Positions 1-7,399 of a stretch of DNA of 36,364 nt are shown in pieces. Location: assembly GCA_002383375.1 (NCBI GenBank), contig DFYR01000078.1:178-36541 (forward strand). The letters are read 5' to 3'. The notes beneath the pieces were generated by a model, which was not told the DNA's origin, made no database searches, and saw nothing but the letters and a program-made list of their open reading frames with translations. Each line of letters begins with the position of its first letter. Positions within the stretch are counted from its first letter, which is position 1. This DNA comes from Spirochaetaceae bacterium UBA4077. Its GTDB lineage: Bacteria; Spirochaetota; Spirochaetia; Treponematales; Rectinemataceae. The position numbers were made by a program, and so were the translations under genes.

Positions 1-659
1 TGGAGCCTATGCTCAAGTCACCCCCAAAACCCATGGTCGCCATCATCGGCGGGGCTAAGATCTCCACCAAGATCGCCGTGTTCCAGAGCCTAATAAAAAA
101 TGCAGACGCCATCATCATCGGCGGCGGCATGGCCTACACCTTCCTCAGGGCTAAGGGTGTCCAGGTGGGATTGAGTCTGGTGGAGCCGGACTTCGTGAAT
201 ATGGCCAAGGAACTCCTGACCCAGGCAGAGAAGGCTGGTGTTGAAATTCTACTGCCCCTGGACCATGTCTGCGCCTCATCCTTCGCCCCTGATGCCAAGC
301 CAGTTGAAGTGACCGGCCAGAACATACCTGCAGACCTCATGGGCATGGATGTGGGACCCAAGAGCCTGGATTCCTATCGAAAAGTCCTGGCCTCGGCTAA
401 AAGCGTACTCTGGAACGGCCCTATGGGGGTCTTCGAATTTGAAGCCTTCGCAAAGGGGACACTGGAAATAGCGAAAGCCGTGGCCGAGGCCACCGGTGCT
501 GGCGCCTTAACCGTGGTGGGCGGCGGCGACTCGGTGGCGGCGGTGAACAAGTTCGACCTTGCCGACAGGATGAGTCACGTATCCACCGGCGGCGGAGCCA
601 GCCTGGAATACCTGGAAGGAAAGATTCTACCCGGAATAGCATGTCTGGAGGAGAAATAG
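1..659 (+). CDS. pgk: Phosphoglycerate kinase, C-terminal part (5' truncated)
   Basis: Glycolytic kinase making 3-phosphoglycerate and ATP from 1,3-bisphosphoglycerate in the cytoplasm. The window opens inside the gene: the reading frame is open from base 3, so the ATG at base 9 is internal. About 218 residues remain, covering the C-terminal nucleotide-binding domain. Visible family motifs are GGAKISTKI at the domain start, GGGMAYTF, the WNGPMGVFE loop, GGGDSVAAV and the closing STGGGASLEYLEG. The N-terminal phosphoglycerate-binding half lies outside. The stop codon abuts the ATG of tpiA with no spacer, and the tpiA ribosome binding site lies inside the pgk tail, so the two are almost certainly translated from one mRNA. 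Identification is secure; only the 5' end is missing. Confidence 0.97.
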   Translation, partial: EPMLKSPPKPMVAIIGGAKISTKIAVFQSLIKNADAIIIGGGMAYTFLRAKGVQVGLSLVEPDFVNMAKELLTQAEKAGVEILLPLDHVCASSFAPDAKPVEVTGQNIPADLMGMDVGPKSLDSYRKVLASAKSVLWNGPMGVFEFEAFAKGTLEIAKAVAEATGAGALTVVGGGDSVAAVNKFDLADRMSHVSTGGGASLEYLEGKILPGIACLEEK

Positions 660-1409
660 ATGCGTTCATACTTTATCGCCGGCAACTGGAAAATGCACAA
701 GACCGCGGCCGAATCGGTAGCCCTGGCCTCGGAGCTGAAGAGCAGGCTTGCAGGCTGCAAGGAAAAGCTCATGGTGGCACCAGCCTTTACAGCTCTTTCG
801 GAAGTATCCAAGGTTCTGTCAGGGAGTAACATTCTGCTGGGCGCCCAGAATATGGGACCTGAGGAACAGGGCGCTCATACCGGCGAGGTGTCGGTCCTTA
901 TGCTCAAAGATCTGGGCGTCCAGGTGGTGATTCTGGGCCACTCTGAGCGGCGGCACAGCTACCTCGAGAACGATGCGCTGATCAACAAGAAGGTGAAGCT
1001 GGCCATCGCCCATGGCCTGGAAGTCATTCTTTGCGTAGGTGAAACCCTGGAAGAGCGTGAATCGGGCAGACTGGAGAAGGTGATCGAGACCCAGCTGAAG
1101 GAAGGCCTGGCTGGCGTGAGCTCCGAAGCCATGGGCATGGTGACCATAGCATACGAGCCAGTGTGGGCTATTGGCACCGGAAAGACAGCCAGTCCCGAAG
1201 ACGCAGACGCCGTACATGCCTATTGCCGCAAGATTCTCGCTGCTCTCTACGGAGAGGCCGTAGCCAAGACCACCCTCATCCAGTACGGCGGCTCGGTGAA
1301 GCCGGACAACGTGGTCGCTCTCATGGCCAAGCCCAATATCGACGGAGCGCTGGTGGGCGGAGCAAGCCTCAAAGCCGACAGCTTTGTCCCCATTGCCGCC
1401 TTCAGATAG
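660..1409 (+). CDS. tpiA: Triosephosphate isomerase
   Basis: Interconverts dihydroxyacetone phosphate and glyceraldehyde 3-phosphate. At 249 residues it is full length for the family. The substrate-binding Asn9 and Lys11 sit in AGNWKM, the catalytic His94 in LGHSERR, and the catalytic Glu166 in AYEPVWAIGTG, the start of the mobile loop. The phosphate-binding YGGSVKPDN and GALVGGASL motifs follow. The ATG at 660 is chosen because it abuts the pgk stop and has GGAGGAG at 647-653, six bases upstream. Translational coupling with pgk is likely. Nothing unusual is seen in the protein. Confidence 0.98.
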   Translation: MRSYFIAGNWKMHKTAAESVALASELKSRLAGCKEKLMVAPAFTALSEVSKVLSGSNILLGAQNMGPEEQGAHTGEVSVLMLKDLGVQVVILGHSERRHSYLENDALINKKVKLAIAHGLEVILCVGETLEERESGRLEKVIETQLKEGLAGVSSEAMGMVTIAYEPVWAIGTGKTASPEDADAVHAYCRKILAALYGEAVAKTTLIQYGGSVKPDNVVALMAKPNIDGALVGGASLKADSFVPIAAFR

Positions 1410-1433
1410 GCTTGACAATTCTTCGCCAAGCCC

Positions 1434-1461
1434 TTGATGCTAAAGCTTATTTCCATATAAG
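1434..1461 (+). promoter_or_regulatory. Candidate promoter for secG
   Basis: TTGATG at 1434-1439 and TATAAG at 1456-1461 are separated by 16 bases and resemble a housekeeping sigma-70 promoter. A TTGACA at 1412-1417 has no well-spaced -10 element. The site lies in the only gap between tpiA and secG, upstream of the stem-loop at 1470-1494, so a transcript starting here would carry that hairpin in its leader. Prediction by eye only. Confidence 0.4.
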
Positions 1462-1469
1462 ATACTGCA

Positions 1470-1505
1470 CCGCTTCCGTTGTATGCGGAAGCGGACGATA
1501 TTTTT
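1470..1505 (+). terminator. Stem-loop with T tract between tpiA and secG
   Basis: A perfect 9-base inverted repeat (CCGCTTCCG at 1470-1478, CGGAAGCGG at 1486-1494) with a 7-base loop is followed six bases later by five T residues at 1501-1505. This looks like an intrinsic terminator ending the pgk-tpiA message. Because it lies downstream of the candidate secG promoter it could also act as a leader attenuator. The gap between stem and T tract is longer than in ideal terminators, so efficiency is uncertain. Confidence 0.5.
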
Positions 1506-1526
1506 GCATAGTCGGGAGTCCTTACC

Positions 1527-1901
1527 ATGGGTTTCTTTGCAGTCCTGCTCCTCATCCTCTTTGTTATCGTTTGCCTTCTCCTCATTTTCCTCGTCATCGT
1601 GCAGGATGAGGATTCCGATTCCATCGGCGGCATTTTCTCCGGCGGCTCTTCCAGCGCCTTCGGGTCCAGAGCCTCGAATATCGTTGTCAAAATAACCTAT
1701 GTACTGGGTGCGCTCTTCTTCGTCACCGCCTTTACCTTGGCTATCATCAATAAGTCTTCCACAGGCAACATTGAGACCCTCGCAACCCAGCAGAGCCAAG
1801 AGAGCGGTAACGCCGAGTGGTGGAAGGGCGAACCTGCACCGGAGGGAAACGCCCTCGAGCAGCAAGCTCCCGTCGAATCGACCACCCAAACGTCGAATTG
1901 A
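1527..1901 (+). CDS. secG: Preprotein translocase subunit SecG
   Basis: Small membrane subunit of the SecYEG channel that assists protein export. The 124 residues begin with a hydrophobic helix (about residues 2-25) ending in IVQ, followed by the family-typical Gly/Ser-rich linker (GGIFSGGSS, FGSRASN) and a second membrane helix around residues 54-74. A polar, disordered tail of about 45 residues rich in Glu, Gln and Thr follows, somewhat longer than in many SecG proteins. The ATG at 1527 has GGGAG at 1514-1518. It appears to have its own promoter and leader hairpin, so it may be expressed independently of the glycolytic genes. Confidence 0.9.
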   Translation: MGFFAVLLLILFVIVCLLLIFLVIVQDEDSDSIGGIFSGGSSSAFGSRASNIVVKITYVLGALFFVTAFTLAIINKSSTGNIETLATQQSQESGNAEWWKGEPAPEGNALEQQAPVESTTQTSN

Positions 1902-1939
1902 CGCTGGAAGCGGCTTAAGCCCTTCTCTAGCATGTACAG

Positions 1940-2347
1940 ATGCGCATTGCGGTCGTCGCGCTGAGCGAGAAAAAAAGCGAACAACTTACAAAGATAGCTC
2001 AAGCTGTCGGCCGAGAGTTCAAGGCTACGGGACAGGACTGCGATGTGGTGACAGGTTCCGGTACGGGACTTTCGAGCTACGACTTCCTGGTGTTCTGTTC
2101 GGATTCGGCGAGCATGGCCAGGCTCAAGAACAATAAGCTCAGCCATATCCTTTCCAGCGCCGGCATGCTTGTGGGCAAACGTTCGATGGCACTTCTTTGG
2201 GCAAGAGGATTTTTAAAAAGAAAAAAACTTAGCCGCTTTATGAGTTTGCTGGAGAAGGAAGGCCTGGTGCTGACCATGGCCGAACTAATCTCGAACGAGA
2301 CCGAGGCTGCTGCCGCGGCTCGCGGCGCCCCGCTCGTACGAGGCTAA
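1940..2347 (+). CDS. Conserved-looking small protein of unknown function
   Basis: A 135-residue protein I do not recognise by name. It opens with a beta strand (MRIAVVALSE) and has a second strand with SYDFLVFCSDSAS about 45 residues later, a pattern compatible with a Rossmann or flavodoxin-like fold, but no cofactor motif is clear. A basic hydrophobic stretch (LLWARGFLKRKKLSRFM) follows and the C terminus is Ala-rich. No good ribosome binding site precedes the ATG at 1940; another ATG at 1932 is in a different frame. It ends six bases before the J-domain gene, so the two are probably co-transcribed. Function cannot be inferred. Confidence 0.7.
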   Translation: MRIAVVALSEKKSEQLTKIAQAVGREFKATGQDCDVVTGSGTGLSSYDFLVFCSDSASMARLKNNKLSHILSSAGMLVGKRSMALLWARGFLKRKKLSRFMSLLEKEGLVLTMAELISNETEAAAAARGAPLVRG

Positions 2348-2353
2348 AGAGAC

Positions 2354-3220
2354 ATGGAAAATTACTACGAGGTCCTGGGCGTCTCACCGGACTCCAACCA
2401 GAGCACGATAAAAAGCGCCTTCAGGAAAAAAGCCAAAAAATACCATCCTGACATGGAAGGCCCGGGACGCGGCAAGGCTGTATCAACAGGCTCGGAATCC
2501 CAGAGCCGAAAAAAACATGACTCGGCTCCCGTGGCCTCCGTGCGCGAATCAGCCATGCGTCTCATCCTCGAGGCTTACAGAATTCTCTCGGATGCGGAAA
2601 AACGGCGGGCCTACGACCGAAGCCTGAGGCGCCAGCAGTTAGAACAGGGCGGATTCGATTACCGGATCTTCCTCAAGTCCAGGACTTTCGATCCCGAGAG
2701 CCAGGCCAAACTCATCATTTTCGATCTTTTACACAACCTTGAGGATGAAGCGATCGCTGTCTACGAGAGGTCCAAATCCTTCGGAGACTTCAGGCTTGAG
2801 CGCTGGATAGAGCGGGGCGAAGCTATGGATGCCGAGTATTGCCTTGCCGAAGAATATGAGAAGCGGGGCCGACTGCTCAAAGCCTACGGCATTTACAAAC
2901 GCCTTATCGTCATGGAGCAGGAAAAAGCCTGGTTCCGGTACTATTTCGATGTGGTAGCCTTGAAGTTCAGGACTTTGCTGCTTCAGAAAATGCCCGGCCG
3001 CATCGATGAGGACGACTACCTTGACCGGCTTGAAGAAGCCATTAGCTTGGGTATCGGTCTGAGAGATTCAGCTCAGTTTTTGCGGAAAAAAGCCGAGGTC
3101 CATCTGCGGCGAAAAGAATGGGATCAGGCTAGAGATGCACTGGGCAGGGCTGAAGTCATGGTTCCCAAGCTTCCGGGCTTGGCTGCGGTGAAAAAGCGGC
3201 TTGGTGAAGCAGGGTTTTAG
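2354..3220 (+). CDS. J-domain protein with TPR-like C-terminal region
   Basis: A cytoplasmic Hsp70 (DnaK) co-chaperone candidate of 288 residues. The N terminus is a J-domain: YYEVLGVSPDS, helix II (AFRKKAKKYHPD) with the essential HPD at residues 31-33, then helix III and IV (LEAYRILSDAEKRRAYD, about 72-88). About 22 extra residues, polar and Ser/Lys-rich, sit between HPD and helix III compared with E. coli DnaJ. There is no Gly/Phe region and no zinc-binding domain, so this is a class C (type III) J-protein, not DnaJ itself. Residues from about 150 on are helical with TPR-like pairs (YEKRGRLLKAYGIYKRL; KAEVHLRRKEWDQARDALGRA), suggesting a client or partner-binding arm. It starts six bases after the preceding gene. 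Confidence 0.85.
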   Translation: MENYYEVLGVSPDSNQSTIKSAFRKKAKKYHPDMEGPGRGKAVSTGSESQSRKKHDSAPVASVRESAMRLILEAYRILSDAEKRRAYDRSLRRQQLEQGGFDYRIFLKSRTFDPESQAKLIIFDLLHNLEDEAIAVYERSKSFGDFRLERWIERGEAMDAEYCLAEEYEKRGRLLKAYGIYKRLIVMEQEKAWFRYYFDVVALKFRTLLLQKMPGRIDEDDYLDRLEEAISLGIGLRDSAQFLRKKAEVHLRRKEWDQARDALGRAEVMVPKLPGLAAVKKRLGEAGF

Positions 3221-3262
3221 GATTTATTAGGATACTCGAGGCTTTTTCGGGTGTTATTATGT

Positions 3263-3288
3263 TTGTAAAGCGCTTGCCGTGGTATGAT
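3263..3288 (+). promoter_or_regulatory. Weak candidate promoter for the SurA-like gene
   Basis: TATGAT at 3283-3288 is a fair -10 element; the best upstream hexamer is TTGTAA at 3263-3268, only 14 bases away, shorter than usual. If real, transcription would begin near 3295, which would exclude the upstream ATG at 3259 and support the start at 3325. Confidence 0.25.
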
Positions 3289-3324
3289 GAGCGGCAAACC
3301 AACTATGAAAGAGAGCGAAACACG

Positions 3325-4356
3325 ATGATCAAACGCTTTTTACCAGGCATACTCCTGTTTGGACTGCTTCAATTTCTTGGCGCCCAGACCACAATAGACA
3401 AGACGGTGGCTACGATCAAGCTCGTCAAAACCGAGGCGATCTCTCAACGTCAGCTAAAAACCGATGTCGAGAACCTCCAGAAGGCGACCGGTGCAACCTT
3501 TACCCTTGACCAGATCAAACAGGTTCTGGACGCGAGGATAAACAGCCTTCTCTTCGTGCAGTACTGCGAAAGGGAAAAAATCAGCGTTCCTGACTCGGAG
3601 GTCAACAAGGCTGTCGCCCAGATGAAGGCCTCGCTGGGGTCCGCCGCCACCGACGCCGATTTGGAAAAACAGCTCAAGGCAACCGGTGTTTTCGTGGCTC
3701 CCAAGGTCTATGTCAAGCAGCGAATGCTTTTCGAAACCTATGTACAGGCCAAGCATGCCGACGGGCTCAAGGCTGTTCTCCAGCAGCCGTCGGCCGATGA
3801 AATCCTAAAGGCCTATGATCTGTCCAAAGCTTCTCTGGTAAGGCCAGATACCATGAGGGTGAGCGTGCTCTACGTCGATACCCGGGGTAAAAGCGAGGCT
3901 GATGCGAAAAAGGGAAGGGACAGCCTCCAGTCGGTGGCAAACGCCCTGAAGATTAACTCCGCCAAGTTTGACGAATATATGCTCAGGGCCGGCGATGAAG
4001 CTGGCTACAAGTCCATACCCTCCCTTTACATCGAGAAGACTACTCAGAACAAGGCTCTCTTCGGCTCCGAGCTTTTCGACACTGTATTCAAGCTGAAAAC
4101 CGGCGAAATATCGCCGGTGGTCGAATCCCCCACCGGATACCGCATCGTGCGGGCCAATGAGTTCCTTCCGCAAAAGCAGCTCGGACTGGCGGATACCGTG
4201 CCGGGGAACCCTAATATGACAATTCAACAGTTCCTCGCCGTCCAGGTCGCCCAGGATAAGCAAAGCACGTTCTTGGATACCTTGGAAAAGGAGCTCATAG
4301 AAAAACTGAGGGCCGAGGCGAGCATCAAAATTTTTGAAGAACAGCTTAAATGGTGA
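3325..4356 (+). CDS. SurA/PpiC-like periplasmic peptidyl-prolyl isomerase or chaperone
   Basis: Probably an exported folding factor for outer-membrane proteins. The 343-residue protein starts with a signal peptide (MIKRFLPGILLFGLLQFLGA, then Q) and then an alpha-helical SurA-type N domain in which DQIKQVLDARINSLLFVQY matches the conserved helix of SurA_N proteins. A parvulin-like region follows (about residues 180-285), ending in the recognisable LKTGEISPVVESPTGYRIVRA. The catalytic Cys/His positions of active parvulins are not obvious, so chaperone activity is the safer reading. An ATG at 3259 is in frame, but the ATG at 3325 gives a clean signal sequence and follows AAAGAGAG, so I prefer it. 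The stop is 13 bases before nusB. Confidence 0.8.
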   Translation: MIKRFLPGILLFGLLQFLGAQTTIDKTVATIKLVKTEAISQRQLKTDVENLQKATGATFTLDQIKQVLDARINSLLFVQYCEREKISVPDSEVNKAVAQMKASLGSAATDADLEKQLKATGVFVAPKVYVKQRMLFETYVQAKHADGLKAVLQQPSADEILKAYDLSKASLVRPDTMRVSVLYVDTRGKSEADAKKGRDSLQSVANALKINSAKFDEYMLRAGDEAGYKSIPSLYIEKTTQNKALFGSELFDTVFKLKTGEISPVVESPTGYRIVRANEFLPQKQLGLADTVPGNPNMTIQQFLAVQVAQDKQSTFLDTLEKELIEKLRAEASIKIFEEQLKW

Positions 4357-4369
4357 CGAGTTACTAGCG

Positions 4370-4810
4370 ATGTCCGCACGAAGAAAAGCCAGAATCCTGG
4401 CTTTCCAGGCTCTCTACGCCTGGGAGGCATCGAAATCTTCCGTCGAGGAACTTCTAAGCCTCAATTGGCTGGATCAGGGCAAGCTCAGCCAGATGGATGA
4501 GGAAACTCTCGCCTTTACCAGGTTGATGATCGCTCAAGCCGTGGAGAATGCCACAGAGATCGACCGCAGGATAACAAGGCACCTAGCCCACTGGCCGTTC
4601 GAGCGGCTTAAAAAAGTGGACTTGGCAATTCTCAGAATGGGGGTGGCCTGCCTGCTCTTCCAGCCCGGGATTTCTCCCGGCATTAGCATCGATGAAGCGA
4701 TCGAGATTGCCAAGGAATACGGTTCCGAGGAATCATACAAGTTCATAAACGGCGTGCTGGACGGCATACGAAGGGACTTGGAATCGGAAAGGATGCGGCA
4801 GCCCATATGA
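4370..4810 (+). CDS. nusB: Transcription antitermination protein NusB
   Basis: RNA-binding factor that with NusE (S10) loads on boxA of rRNA operons and prevents premature termination. The 146-residue all-helical protein begins SARRKARILAFQALYAWE, the typical NusB opening, and contains KKVDLAILRMGVACLLF and the signature INEAIE-like SIDEAIEIAKEYGSEESYKFINGVLDGI near the C terminus (seen here as ISIDEAIEIAKEYGS and KFINGVLDGI). The frame extends upstream to a TTG at 4334 inside the previous gene, but the family start and gene spacing favour ATG 4370. The stop overlaps the map start by four bases (ATGA). Confidence 0.93.
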   Translation: MSARRKARILAFQALYAWEASKSSVEELLSLNWLDQGKLSQMDEETLAFTRLMIAQAVENATEIDRRITRHLAHWPFERLKKVDLAILRMGVACLLFQPGISPGISIDEAIEIAKEYGSEESYKFINGVLDGIRRDLESERMRQPI

Positions 4811-5559
4811 TCAGAAGAAAGAACGAAGAACAGATAGAGGGTATACGAAAATCATGTTCTCTGCTCTCCAGGCTTATTGAGGAAATAAAACCCAGGGTGC
4901 TGCCCGGGGTGAGCCTTCTGGAATTAGATCATTTTGCCCGGGACTATATTCTTAGGCATGGAGGGAAGCCCGCCTTTCTTGGTTACGAGGGTTACCCTGC
5001 AACGCTCTGCCTTTCGGTCAACGAGGTGGTCATCCACGGCATCCCCGACAATCGGCGCCTGGCCAAAGGTGATATAGTCGGCCTGGATTGCGGCATTGAC
5101 ATGGACGGATACTTTTCCGATGCGGCTATAACCTTGGCTGTGGATGCCGTGAGTTCTGAGGCGGACAGGCTAATGCGCGTCACCAGAGAATGCCTGGAAA
5201 AAGCCATAGAGTCGGTTCAGCCCGGGGCGAGAATTCACGATATCTCCAGAGCGGTCTTCAGGCATGCCACGAGCGCGGGATTTGGCGTTGTTCGCCAATA
5301 CTGCGGCCACGGCGTGGGTTTAGAGATGCATGAAGATCCCCAGATTCCCAACTATGTCTCCCCGGGTCCCAATCCGCGCCTGCTTCCGGGCATGGTGCTG
5401 GCCATCGAACCCATGATCAACGCCGGGACAGGCGATGTGCGAACCCTGGATGACGACTGGACGGTCGTCACCCTGGACGGATCCCTGTCAGCCCATTACG
5501 AGCATTCGGTACTCGTCACCGAAACCGGCCACGAAGTGCTTACCTCTTGGCAATTCTAG
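4807..5559 (+). CDS. map: Methionine aminopeptidase, type I
   Basis: Removes the initiator methionine from nascent proteins. At 250 residues it matches bacterial type Ia enzymes without an extension. The dinuclear metal ligands are all present: Asp94 and Asp105 (LDCGIDMDGYFSDAAIT), His168 (CGHGVGLEMHEDP), Glu201 (AIEPM) and Glu232 (YEHSV); the substrate-site His77 (HGIPD) and His175 are also in place. The ATG at 4807 overlaps the nusB stop, so the genes are translationally coupled. No clear terminator follows; the next 158 bases hold the htrA leader. Confidence 0.97.
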   Translation: MIRRKNEEQIEGIRKSCSLLSRLIEEIKPRVLPGVSLLELDHFARDYILRHGGKPAFLGYEGYPATLCLSVNEVVIHGIPDNRRLAKGDIVGLDCGIDMDGYFSDAAITLAVDAVSSEADRLMRVTRECLEKAIESVQPGARIHDISRAVFRHATSAGFGVVRQYCGHGVGLEMHEDPQIPNYVSPGPNPRLLPGMVLAIEPMINAGTGDVRTLDDDWTVVTLDGSLSAHYEHSVLVTETGHEVLTSWQF

Positions 5560-5646
5560 GCAGTTCTCCAGCATCACGTTCTGTCCTTTCGATTTCGATG
5601 TTTTCTCCCGTAACGAAAATTGCTATCTTATATTTTAAGAAGTGAA

Positions 5647-5677
5647 GCCTTCAAATGGCCTTTAGGCCTTTGAAGGC
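5647..5677 (+). promoter_or_regulatory. Hairpin in the htrA leader
   Basis: GCCTTCAAA at 5647-5655 and GGCC at 5657-5660 pair with GGCC at 5665-5668 and TTTGAAGGC at 5669-5677, giving a 13-pair stem with a TTTA loop and one bulged T at 5656. No T tract follows (ACAATTGTAG comes next), so it is not a typical terminator. It lies 40 bases before the htrA ATG and just after an AT-rich stretch (TATCTTATATTTTAAG, 5624-5639) that may hold the -10 element. It could be an operator, an mRNA-stabilising hairpin or a thermosensor-type element; the sequence is not a CIRCE element. Confidence 0.6.
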
Positions 5678-5717
5678 ACAATTGTAGTACAGCTCGGAAT
5701 AGCAAAGGAGAAATCAT

Positions 5718-7247
5718 ATGGCATTGGACCGAAAACTCTATTCCAAGAAATTCTTTGTAGCAAACCTCATCATACTGGGGGTCATCATTGGCTTTGCCTT
5801 CGCCTTTATCGGAGGCCGAGCCTTTATGGGCAAAAGCGCCTCAGCGCTCCCGGTGGTGGAGGCGGAGAGCCCTAAAGTTCAGGTGAGTCCCGAGATAGGG
5901 GCGGCCCTTTCCCAGGCGGAAGCCCTGCAGACTGCCTTCCGCTATGTGTCGGACAAGGTCCTGCCCTCGGTGGTGGAGCTCCAGGTGGTGGACAAGGCGA
6001 CGGAAGCTCCCAAGGCTCAGCCCAGCATTCCCTGGGAATTTTTCTTTGGACCCAAAAACAACCAGGGTGAGGGAGAAACGCCCCAATACAGACAGGAAGG
6101 CCTGGGGTCGGGCGTGATCGTGCGCCGGACGGGCAAGACCGTCTATGTGCTCACCAATAACCACGTGGCAGGCAATGCCGAAGAGATCACGGTGATCATG
6201 AGCGACGGTAGGGAGTATCCGGGCAGCCTCGTGGGCGGCGATGAGCGCAAGGACATCGCCCTGGTAAAGTTCGAGACCAGCGATGAAAATATAATCATTG
6301 CGAGCCTGGGCGACTCTTCCAAGGTCAGGGTAGGGGACTGGGCTATAGCATTGGGCAGCCCCTTCGGGCTCATCTCCTCGGTGACCGCCGGCATTGTCAG
6401 CGCCATCGGCAGGGACGGTGGCCCGGACGGCAATATCAACGATTTTATCCAGACCGACGCCGCGATCAACAAGGGCAACTCGGGTGGAGCTCTGGTGAAT
6501 ATCAGGGGAGAAGTTATCGGCATTAACACATGGATAGCTTCGACCACGGGTGCTTCGGCAGGATTAGGCTTCGCGATTCCAATCAATAATATAAAGACCG
6601 CAATAGACGATTTTATCGAGTATAAAGCTGTCCGCTACGGCTGGCTGGGTGTGAGCCTTCTAGACATGAGCAGGGACAAGGCGACCATGAAGGAGCTCGG
6701 CCTTGACGGACATAAGGGGGCCTTTGTATCCAGCGTCTTCAAGAATGGACCGGCTTATAAGGCGGGCATCGTCGCCGGCGATTACATTACCGGTATCGGC
6801 GGCTCAGAGGTCAAGAGCCAGGAAGATCTGGTGCGGAGGGTAGGGGACATTCCTGCGGGAAATACAACCACCATCAACCTCATCCGAGGCGGTGAGCGAT
6901 TGAACCTTACGGTAAAGATAGACCTTAGAGACACGGGTGTAGCCAGCAACAACAAAGATCTTTTCCCCGGACTCTCTGTCATATCGCTTGAATCCGAATC
7001 CATCGATAAGGCCAAGGTTCCCGAGAGCGCAAAGGGCGGCCTCTTCGTCACCGATGTGGCGGCACGCAGCCCTGCCTCGGTCATGGGCTTGCGAGCGGGC
7101 GACATAATCATCAAGGTCAACGATGAGAAGCTAAAAGATATCGTATGGTTCTACAGGACCATCAACGACCAGAAGAACAGGAAGCTGAGCTTTACCGTCG
7201 TGAGGGACGAGCAGATTATCGAAACACTTGCATATAATAAAAACTAA
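5718..7247 (+). CDS. Membrane-anchored HtrA/Deg-family serine protease with two PDZ domains
   Basis: Envelope quality-control protease expected to degrade or refold misfolded proteins outside the cytoplasmic membrane. The 509-residue protein has a short basic N terminus, one membrane helix or uncleaved signal anchor (about residues 12-33), then a trypsin-like domain with the full triad: His149 (TNNHVAG), Asp179 (RKDIALVKF) and Ser255 (NKGNSGGAL). Two PDZ domains follow (about 310-400 and 415-500), with the carboxylate-binding loops GWLGVSLLDM and LFPGLSVISL. ATG 5718 has AAGGAG at 5705-5710. The gene stands alone between a hairpin leader and a strong terminator, suggesting separate stress-type regulation. 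Whether it is DegP, DegQ or DegS in function cannot be told; two PDZ domains argue against DegS. Confidence 0.95.
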   Translation: MALDRKLYSKKFFVANLIILGVIIGFAFAFIGGRAFMGKSASALPVVEAESPKVQVSPEIGAALSQAEALQTAFRYVSDKVLPSVVELQVVDKATEAPKAQPSIPWEFFFGPKNNQGEGETPQYRQEGLGSGVIVRRTGKTVYVLTNNHVAGNAEEITVIMSDGREYPGSLVGGDERKDIALVKFETSDENIIIASLGDSSKVRVGDWAIALGSPFGLISSVTAGIVSAIGRDGGPDGNINDFIQTDAAINKGNSGGALVNIRGEVIGINTWIASTTGASAGLGFAIPINNIKTAIDDFIEYKAVRYGWLGVSLLDMSRDKATMKELGLDGHKGAFVSSVFKNGPAYKAGIVAGDYITGIGGSEVKSQEDLVRRVGDIPAGNTTTINLIRGGERLNLTVKIDLRDTGVASNNKDLFPGLSVISLESESIDKAKVPESAKGGLFVTDVAARSPASVMGLRAGDIIIKVNDEKLKDIVWFYRTINDQKNRKLSFTVVRDEQIIETLAYNKN

Positions 7248-7271
7248 CGGTATATTCGATGCTTCTAACCC

Positions 7272-7320
7272 GGCAGCCGCCTGTCCCGCCGAGAGACAGG
7301 CGGCTGCCCTTCGGGCTTTT
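7272..7320 (+). terminator. Strong intrinsic terminator after htrA
   Basis: GGCAGCCGCCTGTC at 7272-7285 pairs perfectly with GACAGGCGGCTGCC at 7295-7308 across a 9-base loop. A second small hairpin, GCCC-TTC-GGGC at 7306-7316, overlaps its 3' arm and runs directly into TTTT at 7317-7320. Either fold gives a GC-rich stem close to a U tract. It is 24 bases after the htrA stop and isolates the following phosphoribosyltransferase gene. Confidence 0.85.
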
Positions 7321-7399
7321 ACCCCGACTCGCTTCCTGGATTTCCGTCCAGCCTAAAGGGGATTAAGCCTGAGAGGGATCCTTCGCCCGAGAGGTTCCG

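Noticed and set aside
819..1418. A 199-codon open frame on the minus strand opposite tpiA
   Set aside because: It mirrors the codon structure of tpiA, which has complete family motifs, and the predicted protein resembles nothing recognisable.
7355..7399. Sequence resembling part of a TPP-type riboswitch (CCTGAGAGGG) before the phosphoribosyltransferase
   Set aside because: Only one short segment matches; the paired helices and the second conserved loop are not found.
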